NCBI RefSeq assembly: GCF_002994745.2
Contig: NC_037092.1
Span: forward strand, 75,897,824 to 75,961,823
Reading direction: 5' to 3'
Source of the DNA: Rosa chinensis
Lineage: Eukaryota; Streptophyta; Magnoliopsida; Rosales; Rosaceae
Length of the DNA: 64,000 nucleotides
Below, piece after piece: positions 47,545-58,500 of this stretch. The translations under genes and the position numbers were made by a program. Numbering within the stretch: position 1 is the first letter of the stretch; every line of letters begins with the position of its first letter. The notes beneath the pieces are model-generated. The model had not been told where the DNA came from. It made no database searches and worked only from the letters and a program-made list of their open reading frames with translations.

Positions 47545-48340
47545 AATTGGTAGAAATGTTGAGCTTGCACTTTTAGGTTCTTTATCACAACATCCGCAAT
47601 CCATCGAATTAGTGAGCTCGCCACCGCCGTCATCAATTCAAACTTCTCCAGGATCAGCTCAGGCAATGGCCCCAACTAAAGGTCTTGTACGAGAGGAGGA
47701 AGACGTCGACAAAAATAGGACAGGTGAACTTACAGAGCTTGATAGCCTATTGACTATGGTAGGAAATTAGTTCCAATATGCCTTACCTAAGTATTATAAG
47801 TATGGAAAGGATATTGGTGGTACATATTCTGTGGTGAATGTTTTTAATGCATTGTGTGCAAGACTTGAGCGTTACATTGAGGGTTCAAAAAAGAGTAGTC
47901 ACTATGTACTGCAACTATGCTTCTCTGGATTTGATAAGAAGGGCTGTGATAAAGGTAGTGGCCACACTCATTTAACAGATGAACTTTTTAACCTCAGCAA
48001 AGAGTTTGCAAGGAATATGAAGATACTTGGGGTAAGTATTTCCGACTTGATATCTAAAATTGGGAATTCAGAGATAATGGCATCTGGTAAGAGCTTGAAA
48101 TTTGCTTTTTCACTGATAATTGCCTTGATTGAATTATTGAGTTATGTTGAGAAAAATACGAAATGGTTTTCCCAGATCTTAGTGACTAGTAATAATAGTG
48201 GGTGCTTGGATCTACACCATGATCATGGGCGGCGTATCTCTAGTGGCATTGAATTTAATAGATTCGTGGTGAGTAGAAATGATGGATGCATAGTTGTTCT
48301 TTTCTAGAACATGAATGAAGAAGATGATATGGAAGAGATT

Positions 48341-48715
48341 GAATTGCCTCCTAAAGTTTGTGACTTGTTTAATGGGGATTGGGTTTTCAATCCTGTGTCT
48401 CATCCTTTGTATAAAGAAGACCAATGCGAGTTCTTGACAACCCAAGTGACTTGTATGAGGAATGGAAGAAGAAACTCTATGTGTCAACATTGGAGATGAC
48501 ATCCCAGAGATTGTAATCTTCCAAAGTTCAATGCAAGATTGTTGCTGGAGAAACTTCAAAACAAGAGGCTCGTGTTTGTGGGGGACTAATTGAATAGAAA
48601 CCAGCGAGAATCAATAATATGTTTTGCTCAGTCTGTAAGTCCTCCTGGGAGAAAGAGCTTGGTGAAGAATGGATCTCTCTCTGTTTTTAGAATGGAGGAT
48701 TATAATTCTACAGTA
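48341..48715 (+). pseudogene. Captured trichome birefringence-like (TBL) coding segment
   Basis: One frame reads CDLFNGDWVFN, HPLYKEDQCEFLTTQVTCMR, LPKFNARLLLEKLQNKRLVF, VGD(stop)LNRNQ and PPGRKSLVKNGSLSVF. This is the N-terminal half of a plant TBL/DUF231 polysaccharide O-acetyltransferase. A TGA lies at 48497-48499. A TAA at 48587-48589 falls exactly where the catalytic Ser of the GDS motif belongs. There are no introns across the segment, consistent with capture from a spliced transcript. The sequence diverges from TBL after about 48715. Confidence 0.8.
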
Positions 48716-49994
48716 CAGTATAAGTGGGAGACAAAAGGGTCTAGGAATTTGCTTATGTCGGCTCATCCTCTACATGTGAAGCTTCTTATGAATGATATTG
48801 AAGTGGTACACAAAGGAATTAAGCCATTTTCTTTGAAGGACTTGGGCATTTTATTGGATGATGGTAATGGAATTTTTATCTAGTTTTTGTGAAAACTGAT
48901 AAGTCAACTCCGCACATGGAGTTGGTGTTTGAGAAGGAAAAGGGCTATATGGTTATTGGCTATGATATTACTGATGAGAAGGCTAATGTGAATATTGTTA
49001 AGGTGCATGTGAAGAAGGCCTTTGATGAAAAATGGGTGGCAGAAATTACAACGAAAATTGTCGTGGTTATGGCAAATGCAAGGCTTTACATCACTACCCA
49101 TACCAAAGTGATAATTGGAGTTTGTAAGACCATGCAACTTTCTAAATATGTGATCACAAACTCAGTTATGTGTGCTACTGCTCTTGGTGTGGCGAGGACT
49201 ATAGAAAAAGCACAAACTGATGAATTTGATGAGAAAGCTAAGAAGAAGCAACTTGTTTCAGGATTAGATGAGAATAAGCTATATTTTATAATATTGCTGC
49301 AATATGGGAATTCTAAGGTGGGAGGAGAATTTATAAGTGATATATTTTGCTTGCAATTGTTGCTGGACTTGGTAAGAAAAACGTTGCAGACTTGGACATG
49401 GAAAAATAGAGAATCTTTGCAGACTTAGATGATTGTTAGTAGGTTTCTCTGTTTCTACATGGTAATAATTAGAGTGGATGATGTTATGGAATTCTCAAGC
49501 AGGGACAAAGAATTGATCAAGGCAAATTCTACATATGATTGTTTGACTGTAGCAAGGGTTCATTTTGATCAAGATGTTTATTGGTTTATCACTTATTCAA
49601 AGCTCATTCTTCATGTCCAATTGTATCCAAAACTACTTGGTTTGGGGTGTCTTCCAGCTGAATTTCAAGAGACAAGGGGTTTGCAAAAAGAACAATGTGC
49701 TGTTATTATGTGGTCCAGAGCTCTTTCAAGTTTCAAAGAAGATAGGGTACTGCCAGTACAAGATATGATTGTATTTGGAGTGGAAGCAACAATTGGTAAC
49801 ACATTCTGGGGAGGAAAGGTAAAGGGTGTCAATTCTACAAGGATTATACACATGTGGATTGCAGTGACTTATAACGAAACAATGCAAGATGGTTATGAGA
49901 TTCAAAAATTATGGGTTGTGATCTTGGCTTTGTGCTGGAGTAGCAGTATATTTCTTAAACTTGAGGTCAAGTTTCAATTGAAGAGAGGTGGTGT
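48716..49994 (+). other. Unidentified open frames in the LTR element
   Basis: Frames 48716-48883, 48889-49428 and 49429-50052 are long for this AT-rich region and stay on the element's sense strand. Visible text includes HPLHVKLLMNDIEVVHKGI, EKEKGYMVIGYDITDE and KKAFDEKWVAEITTKIV. I recognise no family. They may be further captured host sequence or a degraded element-specific protein. 47545-48300 is similar (NVFNALCARLERYIEG). Confidence 0.4.
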
Positions 49995-50230
49995 TGTTAG
50001 GACCAAATTCTGTGATCAACCAAGCCCAAGTGCGTATCAAGGCCCAGAATGAGCTTTTTGGCTGTGAAAGCCTATATTATGTCCAATTATGTAAAACGAT
50101 GTCGTCTATGCTGACTATATAGCTGGAGTCCGATTGCATTGTAAAAACTAATCTGAGAATTGAATTGAATTTTCCTTCCGCTTTTCTATTTCCTTTGTTT
50201 TACATTTCTCTTAGGGTTGGGACCTTAACA

Positions 50231-50640
50231 CCAAATTTAGGGATATTGGTCGGGAACTGAGTTGCAATTACTCTGATAAACGTGGGTCATTTGAATATTG
50301 TTTAGCTTTTGTCTCCATGTAAAGTGGATTTTTTGGTTGTCTTTGTCTGGTTATACACGACGGTGCATCAAGCTCCCCCTCATCGCGCACTACTAGATTG
50401 AAAAATTGATCACCTTCTTCTTCTCTTCTCAGATTTCCAGTTGTGACGGTCGCTCGCTCTACTGGCACACAAAACCTACAAATCCCCAATCAGGTCCCCG
50501 ATTTGATCGCTGCAATTTTGATTCGGTACTCTTCTTCTCCGATCTCGTCCCAAAAACGTTCCTGTTCGACTGTGGCAGAATGAGGCCAAGATTCTGTCCG
50601 TGATTCACACCCTAAAACAATAACATAAGGACCAACCCAA
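50231..50640. other. Spacer without supported gene
   Basis: Pyrimidine-rich and moderately GC-rich (CTTCTTCTTCTCTTCTCAG at about 50412), reminiscent of a 5' leader, but no frame with a recognisable product. Confidence 0.3.
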
Positions 50641-50930
50641 AAGGTAATGCAGATTCATAATGCCCATGGATAAAGGGGATTATATAGACCATAAAGTAGC
50701 ATGCGCAAGAGTACAAATATGTGAATGCTGCTGTTATGAAACAAAAATGTGAAATAATCCTTCTGCTAACTTTTTTCTAATAGTTGAAAAATGATATATA
50801 TCAAGAAAAACCTGTATCTATGCGGTGGCGCAGCTCTTGTCCAGGATATGTGCAAAGCCCAAAATATGTGTCAACACCAGAATCAATACTCTGTTCATGT
50901 TATTATATAAAGATGTTAATGTGCATTTGC

Positions 50931-50982
50931 CTTGACAATGCCGGGAAGACCACGCTGCTCCGCATGCATGTTGAAGGACGAG
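50931..50982 (+). pseudogene. SAR1 GTPase P-loop exon fragment
   Basis: The frame reads LDNAGKTTLLRM, followed (after a few extra bases) by LKDE. This is the nucleotide-binding P-loop of the COPII small GTPase SAR1, which normally has LDNAGKTTLLHMLKDE. Nothing of the rest of the protein (TQYPTSEEL, NKxD) is present nearby. It is an isolated scrap, probably brought by a transposon. Confidence 0.55.
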
Positions 50983-50989
50983 GTTTGTT

Positions 50990-51780
50990 TCTGTATAGTT
51001 TCCAAGGGAGAACCAAGAATCACGATAGAGCAGACTATCACCGGATTCCGTCACTTGGCAAAACAAACAAAGGTCAGAGGTTATGCCAGTCTATGACTCT
51101 CCGACGCCTAAGTCAGATATTTATAAGAATAGTGATAAGGTAGGAATAGAGAGAGGAGTGACTTACCTTGAATGAGGAGAGACATCTATATATAGTGTTA
51201 GGTTTGGGCTTGTTGCCCTTTCCTTTCTCATGTGGGCGTAGATGTGGCTTATCAAAGTTGGGAATGTGAGACTAGCATATGTGTAGGCCTACCTTGTAGA
51301 GTTAGTACCCAAGCCTCTTTCGGTGGCCAGTTGGCTCGGTATTTATGTTCAATATGCATATGGCATAAGGTTCGTTTTTGTATTTGGTTGTATGATTTTG
51401 TTTGATTTGGTGACGGTGGTTGGTGGTGATGGTTAATTGGGGGTTAATTTGTGAATTATTGCTAGGGTGCAGAGACCAGTTTGCATTATAATGTAGCATG
51501 ATAGCGAAATCTGTTATAAACTTGGTGACTGAAAACTACAAGGGGCACAACAGAAAGCATGTTATGCATATGATCGAATATTGGATGAAAGAAAAAACTG
51601 TTTGATTCTTGATGTAGAAATGCGTGTCTGCGGTCTAGCGAGAATGACAAAGATATACTATTAGTTAAGAGTAAAGTAATTGAATTAGTATACAAATTGG
51701 TGGAATAAAACAGGAAATGATTGAATCAGATTGGGTTACAAGTAGTTAATTGATCTTGTACGTCAATGAGCAGCAGCAGC
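50990..51780. other. Spacer, 3' flank of the LLG gene
   Basis: AT-rich, with a CAG run (51771-51786) next to the LLG stop. No supported gene. Confidence 0.4.
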
Positions 51781-51786
51781 AGCAGC

Positions 51787-52847
51787 TCAAAAGAAATGTA
51801 AAGATAATAATAGGAAGGCAGTGGTGAGTGCTAAGTGAGTAGCTGATGCGGCCATCACCGTGGAAGCTGTGCTGGGTTTTGGTGGCTCAGCATCAGCACA
51901 TTTAAGACCAATTTTATTTTCTTCACGACATTGAGATGAAAACAGGCCAGGAGGGTATTTCCCATAGATGTTTATGTAGCTAAACATGGTTGCAGCGCAA
52001 TCACTTTTTTCGTCACTAATCTGATCTGCAAAAGGGCAGGCAAATTTCTTGAAAGCTTCACAACAGATTTTGGGTGGGTAATTTGGTCCCTTGCACGTGC
52101 TTGTAAGGATTGTGTAGTTCTGATTCTCAAAGTTCACAGGGCAATCTGCACATATATAGTATGTGAGTTTTGATAATGCAATATCGTCATACTTGATCGA
52201 AATCTCTGAGCAAAGCAATGCCCTAGCTACAACATGGTAATTGTATGTGCGTAAGATGATTTAATTCGTCCATATGCAGATACTAGTCTGCAAGAGATAA
52301 CCACATACATTCAAAAGCAAAAATATTATAAAGACTAGATCGATCTGAATTCATCACGATTATGGCTTCAGCCAGTATGTCAAAGGAGAAGGAGAAATAT
52401 ATAATTAGATCCAGCTGATTCAATCACACACACAAAGACGTTTTGAACACAATGAATTGGTGGATGAGTATGCTTTATGTGATAAATAAAATGGCAAATG
52501 GAGCCAAGAAAGTGAAAACAGAAATGATCTTTACTTTTTTTGGTTTGAAGAAGGGAACGTCCAAAGGATCCACGAGGAGGCTCAAATATACCATCTGCAA
52601 AATTTTACAAATTTCCAAGTAAATATAATAACAAATGATAACCAAATCATCATGAAAATTTGAAATTAATTAGTTAAACCAAGAGTGATGATGTATTGGA
52701 GATATTTAATTAAATTTTAAAAAAGAGTTGAAATATATAATTACAGGAAATGAAGGTGGCGGAGGAGGTTGAAGCCAAGCCCAAGAGGATTAGGAAGAAG
52801 AAGAAAATGAGATAATGACATGATGATCGATATGAACAAGTAGTCAT
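51787..52847 (-). CDS. LLG: LORELEI-like GPI-anchored protein (LLG)
   Basis: Exons 52847-52745, 52594-52535 and 52145-51787 join in phase 1/phase 1 to 173 residues. Residues 1-33 are a signal peptide with a long Phe/Leu core. SLLQTKK and CPVNFENQNYTILTSTCKGP then PYPPK-like spacing, ACPFADQI and MFSYINIYGKYPPGLF are LLG family blocks. Eight Cys (about 56, 72, 82, 83, 91, 104, 127, 137) match the family's disulfide pattern. The C-terminus is a hydrophobic tail (LALTTAFLLLSLHFF) after a Ser/Thr/Ala-rich spacer, as expected for a GPI signal. LLG proteins chaperone FERONIA-type receptor kinases and act as co-receptors for RALF peptides at the plasma membrane (family knowledge). The residue created at the first splice join is Tyr where Arabidopsis has Asp. 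Exon 1 is the least certain. Confidence 0.88.
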
Positions 52848-52849
52848 TT

Positions 52850-53462
52850 CTTTGTTCTTGTTTCGATTTCAGAGATCGAACACCAAACCTGTGTGCCGAC
52901 GACGTGGTCTGTGGATCGATCTCTGCGTTTATCCTCCTGGAGTAGAGCTAGGGTCACCCAGCGCCTCTAAATTTGCTCGTCTACCTGTTTTTGTTTTTGT
53001 TTTTGTTTTTGTTTGTTTTTCTTGGTAGGAAGAGAGAGAAACAAAGGGAAATGGAAGGAGCAGAGCCAAGATAGCTCTTCATCATCAATCTGTACGTTTT
53101 GTTAAGTCTGTTACATATTGACATGTGAAACGATCACAATAATAGTTCTTTTTTCTTTTTTTGAGAATAAAGTTTTGTTCCTTAACCGACCGAGACAAAT
53201 TAAGAAGGGCAATGATATGAGGCCTCAATGAGATTTGGCCTATAATCATGCAAGTCTCAATTATAATAGGTTAACAGCCACAATTCTTCTGATTTGTCTA
53301 ACATACATAAAAATGCTAACAACGGCAGGTCTCTAAAAGTCGTACACTTTTCCACAAAAACTACAAAAAAAGGATGGCTCAAATGTGATTCAATCCGATA
53401 CAATTCTTTCAAAAGCAAATGTATTCAGCTCTGCCCCAATTTCAACAGCCATAATCCCTTCA
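52850..53462. other. Intergenic: LLG upstream region and PHF5A 3' flank
   Basis: Contains a GTTTTT tandem run (52988-53018) and a (GA)-rich leader likely belonging to LLG. No further gene was seen. Confidence 0.5.
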
Positions 53463-53795
53463 TCATCTCTTCTTAAAACCGTATTTCTTCCGTTCATAAA
53501 AGAGATCTGTTTTGGCACTTCCTAAATTGACAATCTTTGGGCATCCATCCCTGTCTTTCTCCTGCTGTGTACACTCTTTGCAATAGTAAGCATCAGAAAT
53601 CCCGACTCCTCCACAGATAACACAACGACCCTGAAATGATCCGTAGTTGCATTCATCACAAACCCTCACAAGGGTGCAAGGGCGCACATAAGAGTCGCAT
53701 ATGACACACTTACCATCACACTTCTCGCAGAGCCGCCCAATGGCAATCCCCGGTTGCTTCCGGCACATGATCAAATCGGGGTGATGCTTGGCCAT
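53463..53795 (-). CDS. PHF5A: PHD-finger-like splicing factor PHF5A / SF3b14b
   Basis: An intact 110-codon frame, the exact length of this extremely conserved protein. It contains [52 protein letters not shown] and [16 protein letters not shown]. Four or more C-x2-C pairs form the three zinc sites of its knotted fold. It is a core subunit of SF3b in the U2 snRNP and helps recognise the branch point (family knowledge). The coding region is in one exon. An acceptor (CTATGCAG) at 53814 just before the ATG and a non-coding first exon upstream indicate a 5' UTR intron. The C-terminus KKYGFKKR is typical. Confidence 0.97.
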   Translation of the reverse strand: MAKHHPDLIMCRKQPGIAIGRLCEKCDGKCVICDSYVRPCTLVRVCDECNYGSFQGRCVICGGVGISDAYYCKECTQQEKDRDGCPKIVNLGSAKTDLFYERKKYGFKKR

Positions 53796-54996
53796 CGCTC
53801 ACTATGCTGTAATCTGCATAGATGTAACAAGTATTAGCATTTGTACCTTCAATTACTATAAGACAAAGCAGACTAGGTCAGGCACAAAAACATACAGAAA
53901 GGAAGATATACAGAAGGTGATGTTTTATGTTCAACAATTGAATCCTAAAACTCAAGCTCCTAATGAACTTCTAGTCCATCTTTTCAAAAATAAATAAATA
54001 AATAAACTTCTAGTCCAGCTAAAGCAAGACTTGCTCAACACTCCCTTAGATGATCTCTTTTCTTGGTGAGCATCGGAGTTCTCCAGTGTCGTCTACCACA
54101 TTGAATCTACCATCAAAGCTGATGCTATTAAGCGCAGAGACTCCATAGTATTTGCAGCCTTGATAGTCACTCAACTTGGCCAAAGTGAGACTGAGTGCTC
54201 AATATTTCTTCCTAAACAGTTAGCACAATCTGAAGAACAGTCTAATGCATTCAGAAAAGATCCGAAAGTATTAGATTGTTGTCCAAAGATACCAGTCTGG
54301 TCTCTATTCCCCTAAACCCTAGGATTCTCCGATATAGTCAAACCATACTGAATCCATCCTAAAGCTGAAGCTACTAAGTACACAAACCGAAAAACACTAG
54401 CCTCGTTAGATACTTAAGTCAACCAAAGTATTTGAGCATTTCAGTCTAAGCAATTACATTGGCAGAATCCCAACAACAATCTAATAGGTCCACAAAGAGA
54501 GGAAAATATGAAGTGTTTCACAATTTTAAACATCCATCAAGAGCCATTGCTCGAATTGATGCCAAGTTAACAACTTAGAAGGCAAGATAACATTACCCAA
54601 CGTCTAGAAACAGAGCACATTGAATTAACATGCCACAGTGCTGAAATTATTGCATCACAGAATTTCCGACTATCATCAATTGCAAAACTTGATAAGAAAA
54701 TTAAAAAAAAAAAATCAATAACTACTGAAAGCAGTGCAATAGCCAAACCCTAAAAATCACAGTTCGAGTAAATTCTGAACCAACAAATTTTGGAGGTAAA
54801 AAACCCAAATATTATTACACAGCAATTACCTTAATACTCATCCAATCAATAATAAAAAACCAAAATCTTAAGCAAAACCCCCCAAAAACGAAGATATTAC
54901 GACTACAAATACTAAGAAATTCAAAATCAAGCTCATTGAATTGAAGATATATGCTGGGTATAGTTAACCTTATGAACAAGGGGTCGGAGAACTAAC

Positions 54997-55103
54997 CTGA
55001 GTTGCAGAGAGGAGGCGTAATCGAACTTTGAAGAACAACGGACGAAGGCAACTACAGAAGAATCGAGATTCGACTTGGAGAGACAGACGCTGGTTATAAA
55101 TAT
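54997..55103 (-). promoter_or_regulatory. PHF5A non-coding first exon and TATA box
   Basis: A GTTAGT donor at 54991-54996 follows CTGCAACTCAG and pairs with the acceptor at 53814, giving a 5' UTR intron of about 1.2 kb. A TATA element (minus-strand ATATTTATAA, 55094-55103) lies about 30-40 bases upstream of the inferred start near 55065. Long 5' UTR introns are common in plant housekeeping genes and often raise expression. Confidence 0.6.
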
Positions 55104-55287
55104 AGAAAAGCAGTCCGTTCTTTCCAGAAAAGAAAAAGAAGAGTCGGCACTTCAAATTGGGCCATTAGAATGCAAGTTTTCTTTTTTTGGGTATGAGGCC
55201 TCAAATGCAGGTGGAAAACGATCATCGGCCAGGAAATAGTTAATAGCCGATATAACTTTTTTTTTTTAATAATTTTTTTTTTATATA

Positions 55288-55549
55288 TCTATACTATTAT
55301 TAAGAGAAGAGGATTTGTTAGCCAAAATCAAAAATTTTGACAGAAATGACTTTAGAATATTAAAAAACTTTGAGAATTAATTAAATCATAAGGACAATTA
55401 TGACATTTACAAAATATACTTTTATTATAAAAAAAAACCCACAACTCACTTTTTACTCCCACTATCTTCCCTCTGTAATGACAGTTTTCTTTTTTATTTC
55501 TGAAAAAATAAAATAAAAAATACTTGCACATGCTCTGGAGAATGACTAG
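55288..55549 (+). mobile_element. Short non-autonomous Helitron
   Basis: It starts TCTATACTATTATTAAGAG, the classic plant Helitron 5' end, and ends GACTAG (a CTRR end). It is preceded by A and followed by T, the expected host AT target. The TTGCACATGCTCTGGAG just before the end fits a degenerate terminal hairpin. No Rep/helicase was found. Confidence 0.75.
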
Positions 55550-55564
55550 TATAAAATAAATCAT

Positions 55565-55680
55565 TGTATTAGTCGCATTGGTTCAGTTGGTATGAGCGTA
55601 TTTATAGTTGAGCCCCGATCCAAATTTGATCCCCGCTGCCAGCAATTTTGCGTTAGTCACGCAGATTTAAAGTAATCACT
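55565..55680 (+). mobile_element. Possible tRNA-derived SINE head
   Basis: TGGTTCAGTTGGTATGAGCG resembles an RNA polymerase III A box in a tRNA-like head. A weaker B-box-like segment (GATCCAAATTTGATCCCC) lies 30 bases on. The tail is unclear. Confidence 0.35.
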
Positions 55681-55829
55681 TAGGGAGAGGATCCTCTCCT
55701 GAGCTAGTTTTTAACTTGAGTTACCTAAGCTTTCAAGCTGTTGAGGAAAAATTGCGCACAGTGAGCATAAATGTCACCTAACATAATTTCACCCGTATTC
55801 ATTAAAAGAATAGAGTTTTAATTAGTTCG

Positions 55830-57065
55830 GGTTCGACCCATTCAAGACAGAATGTGTCTTTTAATTACAATCCCCATTATAGGGAAACACCATTTGATTC
55901 CTATTATGAAGAAATCAATTGTAGGGATGTGTGCGTTTGTTTGTTGTTGTGGCTGTACCCGGATGTCTGAATGGGTTGCCTACGTACCCTTGGAAAGGGA
56001 TCAAGCCATTCGTAGTTCAAGATTTCCAATGGTTGAATGACCCATTGGAGGGTATGGCTTTTGGAATGTCAATAGTGTTTGGACGAATTTGGTGTAAGTG
56101 AACCAAAGATTCGATTTGTGTCAGAATTGTTTGGGGAGGCTATGACATTTCCTGGTGTTTGACGGAATTTGACTGATGTGGTTAGGGATTCGAATGAGAT
56201 GAACCAGGGAGTCAGGGTTTTTGTTTGGACTTGCGATTGCATCTAGTAGGTCGCTAGATTGCCTACATACGCTCAAGGAGGGATCAAACCGTTGTAGTTC
56301 TTGAGGAATTTAGATTTCTGGTGTTGGGAGAATTTTTGTGTTGGCAGATGTACATATATTTATTTTGAATCCGTCGAATGTATTTCTTCTGCAAACTCCC
56401 CAATTTAATTTGGGCACCCGATGTGTCAAAACTTTTATTGGACCGTGAGAATGGACTTTTGTGTTGTCTGACGAACGAATTTGGCTAGGCCCGAACATCG
56501 AGATAAACTGTTTGAAAATGGGCTTCAGAACTCGTGGATGAGCAATTCAGCAGGCCCATGTATTGGACACCCATCTTTCTTTCCAGGCCCTTTAGCTTCA
56601 ATTTGCGTCGGGCCCAATTGAAAAGCCTACTCCATCCATGAGACCAAACATATAGACTCCATCCTTCACTCTGGCCAAACTGATCAGCTGGAGTTCTTCT
56701 AGGCGTAGTTATCCCAAGCGGATAGATACCAAATCAGAGATGGGGGTCGATTTCAATTCGAATTGGAGAATGAGACACCTTCTTGTATTCCCAATAAAAG
56801 GGAGGGCTTCGTTGTTGTGCTCTATACCCCTTCTCCTACATGCAGAATCTGAAATTGCTCCATTGTGCAGAGAAATTGGGTAAAGATCCCATCTTTGTAA
56901 TCTCTCTCAACTGGGGTATTATTGATCTGAATATTGACAAGATTTCTAATGTCTTTCACTGCTGCAGATTGATCATTTGGCGTGGCAATTGGATGAGCGA
57001 TTGGTGTGCAGTGTTAACGCAACCCAATTCGATTTCTGGTACGGTACACCATTCTGAATGAATGA
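55830..57065 (+). mobile_element. Probable LTR remnant (Ty3/gypsy-like)
   Basis: The motif GGTTGCCTACGTACCCTTGGAAAGGGATCAAGCCATTCGTAGTTC and its second version GATTGCCTACATACGCTCAAGGAGGGATCAAACC are characteristic of some plant gypsy LTRs. A CCAATAAAAGGGAGGG promoter-like stretch (about 56790) follows. Ends and target duplication were not resolved. Confidence 0.4.
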
Positions 57066-57622
57066 TGATCATGTATATGGCACCGCTCCATTTCGATTAA
57101 CATAATTGCCACCACGAAACTAGTGTTCAGATTTGAGTTGTGCCCATTTTACCGTTGTGCCATCTGCTATTACACATTCACACCACCGCTTTGATTAAAA
57201 GCACTTTTGTCTTTTCCTATTTTCCTTCATTGATTGAAAGATAAGCATGCATTTCTTGGTTAAAATTGCATTCAAAACCATTCTGCAGCCGACTTGTTTA
57301 ATTATATATATATATATATATATGAAAGCTTTAATACTGCAGCACATTTTGACAAGCTCTCACATGATTAAAGCTATTTGTCCTTGGCAAAGCAATTGTT
57401 TAATTGAACCTTGTTGCTGCACTTGTGTTTGTTGTTGGCACTTGGCATCAGTACTTCAAAAGATCAATTAACATGCCATCTTTTTTTGTTTGCTAGCCAC
57501 CGTTTGACTTTGGCAAGCTCCAGGTTGAACATTTTTCTTGTCTTCTTGTTATCATGATTCTTTAAACAAGTTTCATTTTTTTTATTTGTTGCTTCCCAGC
57601 TTGCATCAACGATTTCAAAGAA

Positions 57623-58491
57623 GGGTAAATTCCTTCTATGGTACCTGAGGTATTGCTACTTAGACAGTTTGATACATGATGTATTAAAGGAGACAGTTTG
57701 GTACCTGAAGTTAGATTCTGTTTGACACTTTGGTACTTCTATTAATTTTTCTGTTAAATGTAAGGATAAAATTGACATTTAGAATATATGTATAAAAACA
57801 TAATAAAAAAACATGAGTTTGTGGGTTGATTGCCGTTCTTCATAATTTTATAGGTATGAATTAATGCTTATGAGTTATGTTGAAGGTGAAATGTTCGAAT
57901 TTTATGTTTAAGAAATATAATAATCATATTTTTTTTTTTGTACTATTCTCTATGAATCCACTGATTTTTCCTCCAAAATTTGGATTTTTCCTCCTCTTCA
58001 TGAACACAATGCGATGATATTATTTGGTATTATTTTAGGTCTTCATCATTTTGTGGGTCATTTAGGAGAAAATAAAAATGAATTAATACTTTTGGGTTAT
58101 GTTAAAGTTGACATAATTGAATTTTATGTTTAAAAAAATTTAGTTGTACGAGACTAGTTTCAATGGAGTAGTCTCATGGGTGTTCACTATATGATTACTA
58201 TATTTCTTGAACATAAAATTCGAATATTTCACCTTCAACATAACTCATAAGCATTAATTCATACCTATAAAATTATGAAGAAAATCAACCCACAAACTCA
58301 TGTTTTTTTATTATGTTTTTATACATATATTCTAAATGTCAATTTTATCCTTACATTTAACAGAAAAATTAACAGAAGTATCAAAGTGTCAAACGGAGTC
58401 TAACTTCAAGTATCAAACTGTCCCCTTTAATACATCAAGTATCAAACTGTTCAAGTAGCAATACCTCAGGTACCATAGGAGGAATTTACCC
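57623..58491. mobile_element. Foldback element with 9-base target duplication
   Basis: It begins GGGTAAATTCCTTCTATGGT and ends with the mirror image ACCATAGGAGGAATTTACCC. The arms pair for about 300 bases (CATAACTCATAAGCATTAATTC on both sides). TTCAAAGAA flanks it at 57614-57622 and 58492-58500, as expected for Mutator-type transposition. Confidence 0.85.
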
Positions 58492-58500
58492 TTCAAAGAA

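Larger units (their letters stand above)
46020..50230 (+). mobile_element. Non-autonomous LTR retrotransposon carrying host coding sequence
   Basis: LTRs are 46020-46255 and 49995-50230, 236 bases each, (T)GTTAGGACC..TAACA, differing by eye at about a dozen positions. The primer-binding site TGGTATCAGAGCTCC (46258-46272) fits initiator tRNA-Met, and a purine tract AAGAGAGGTGGTG (49981-49993) precedes the 3' LTR. The 3.7-kb interior shows no gag knuckle, protease, integrase or reverse transcriptase. Instead it has a Pro/Gln/Tyr-rich region, a stretch like the TOC159 acidic domain and a stretch of a TBL acetyltransferase. The first LTR base is A in the 5' copy. A clean target duplication was not found. 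Confidence 0.8.
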
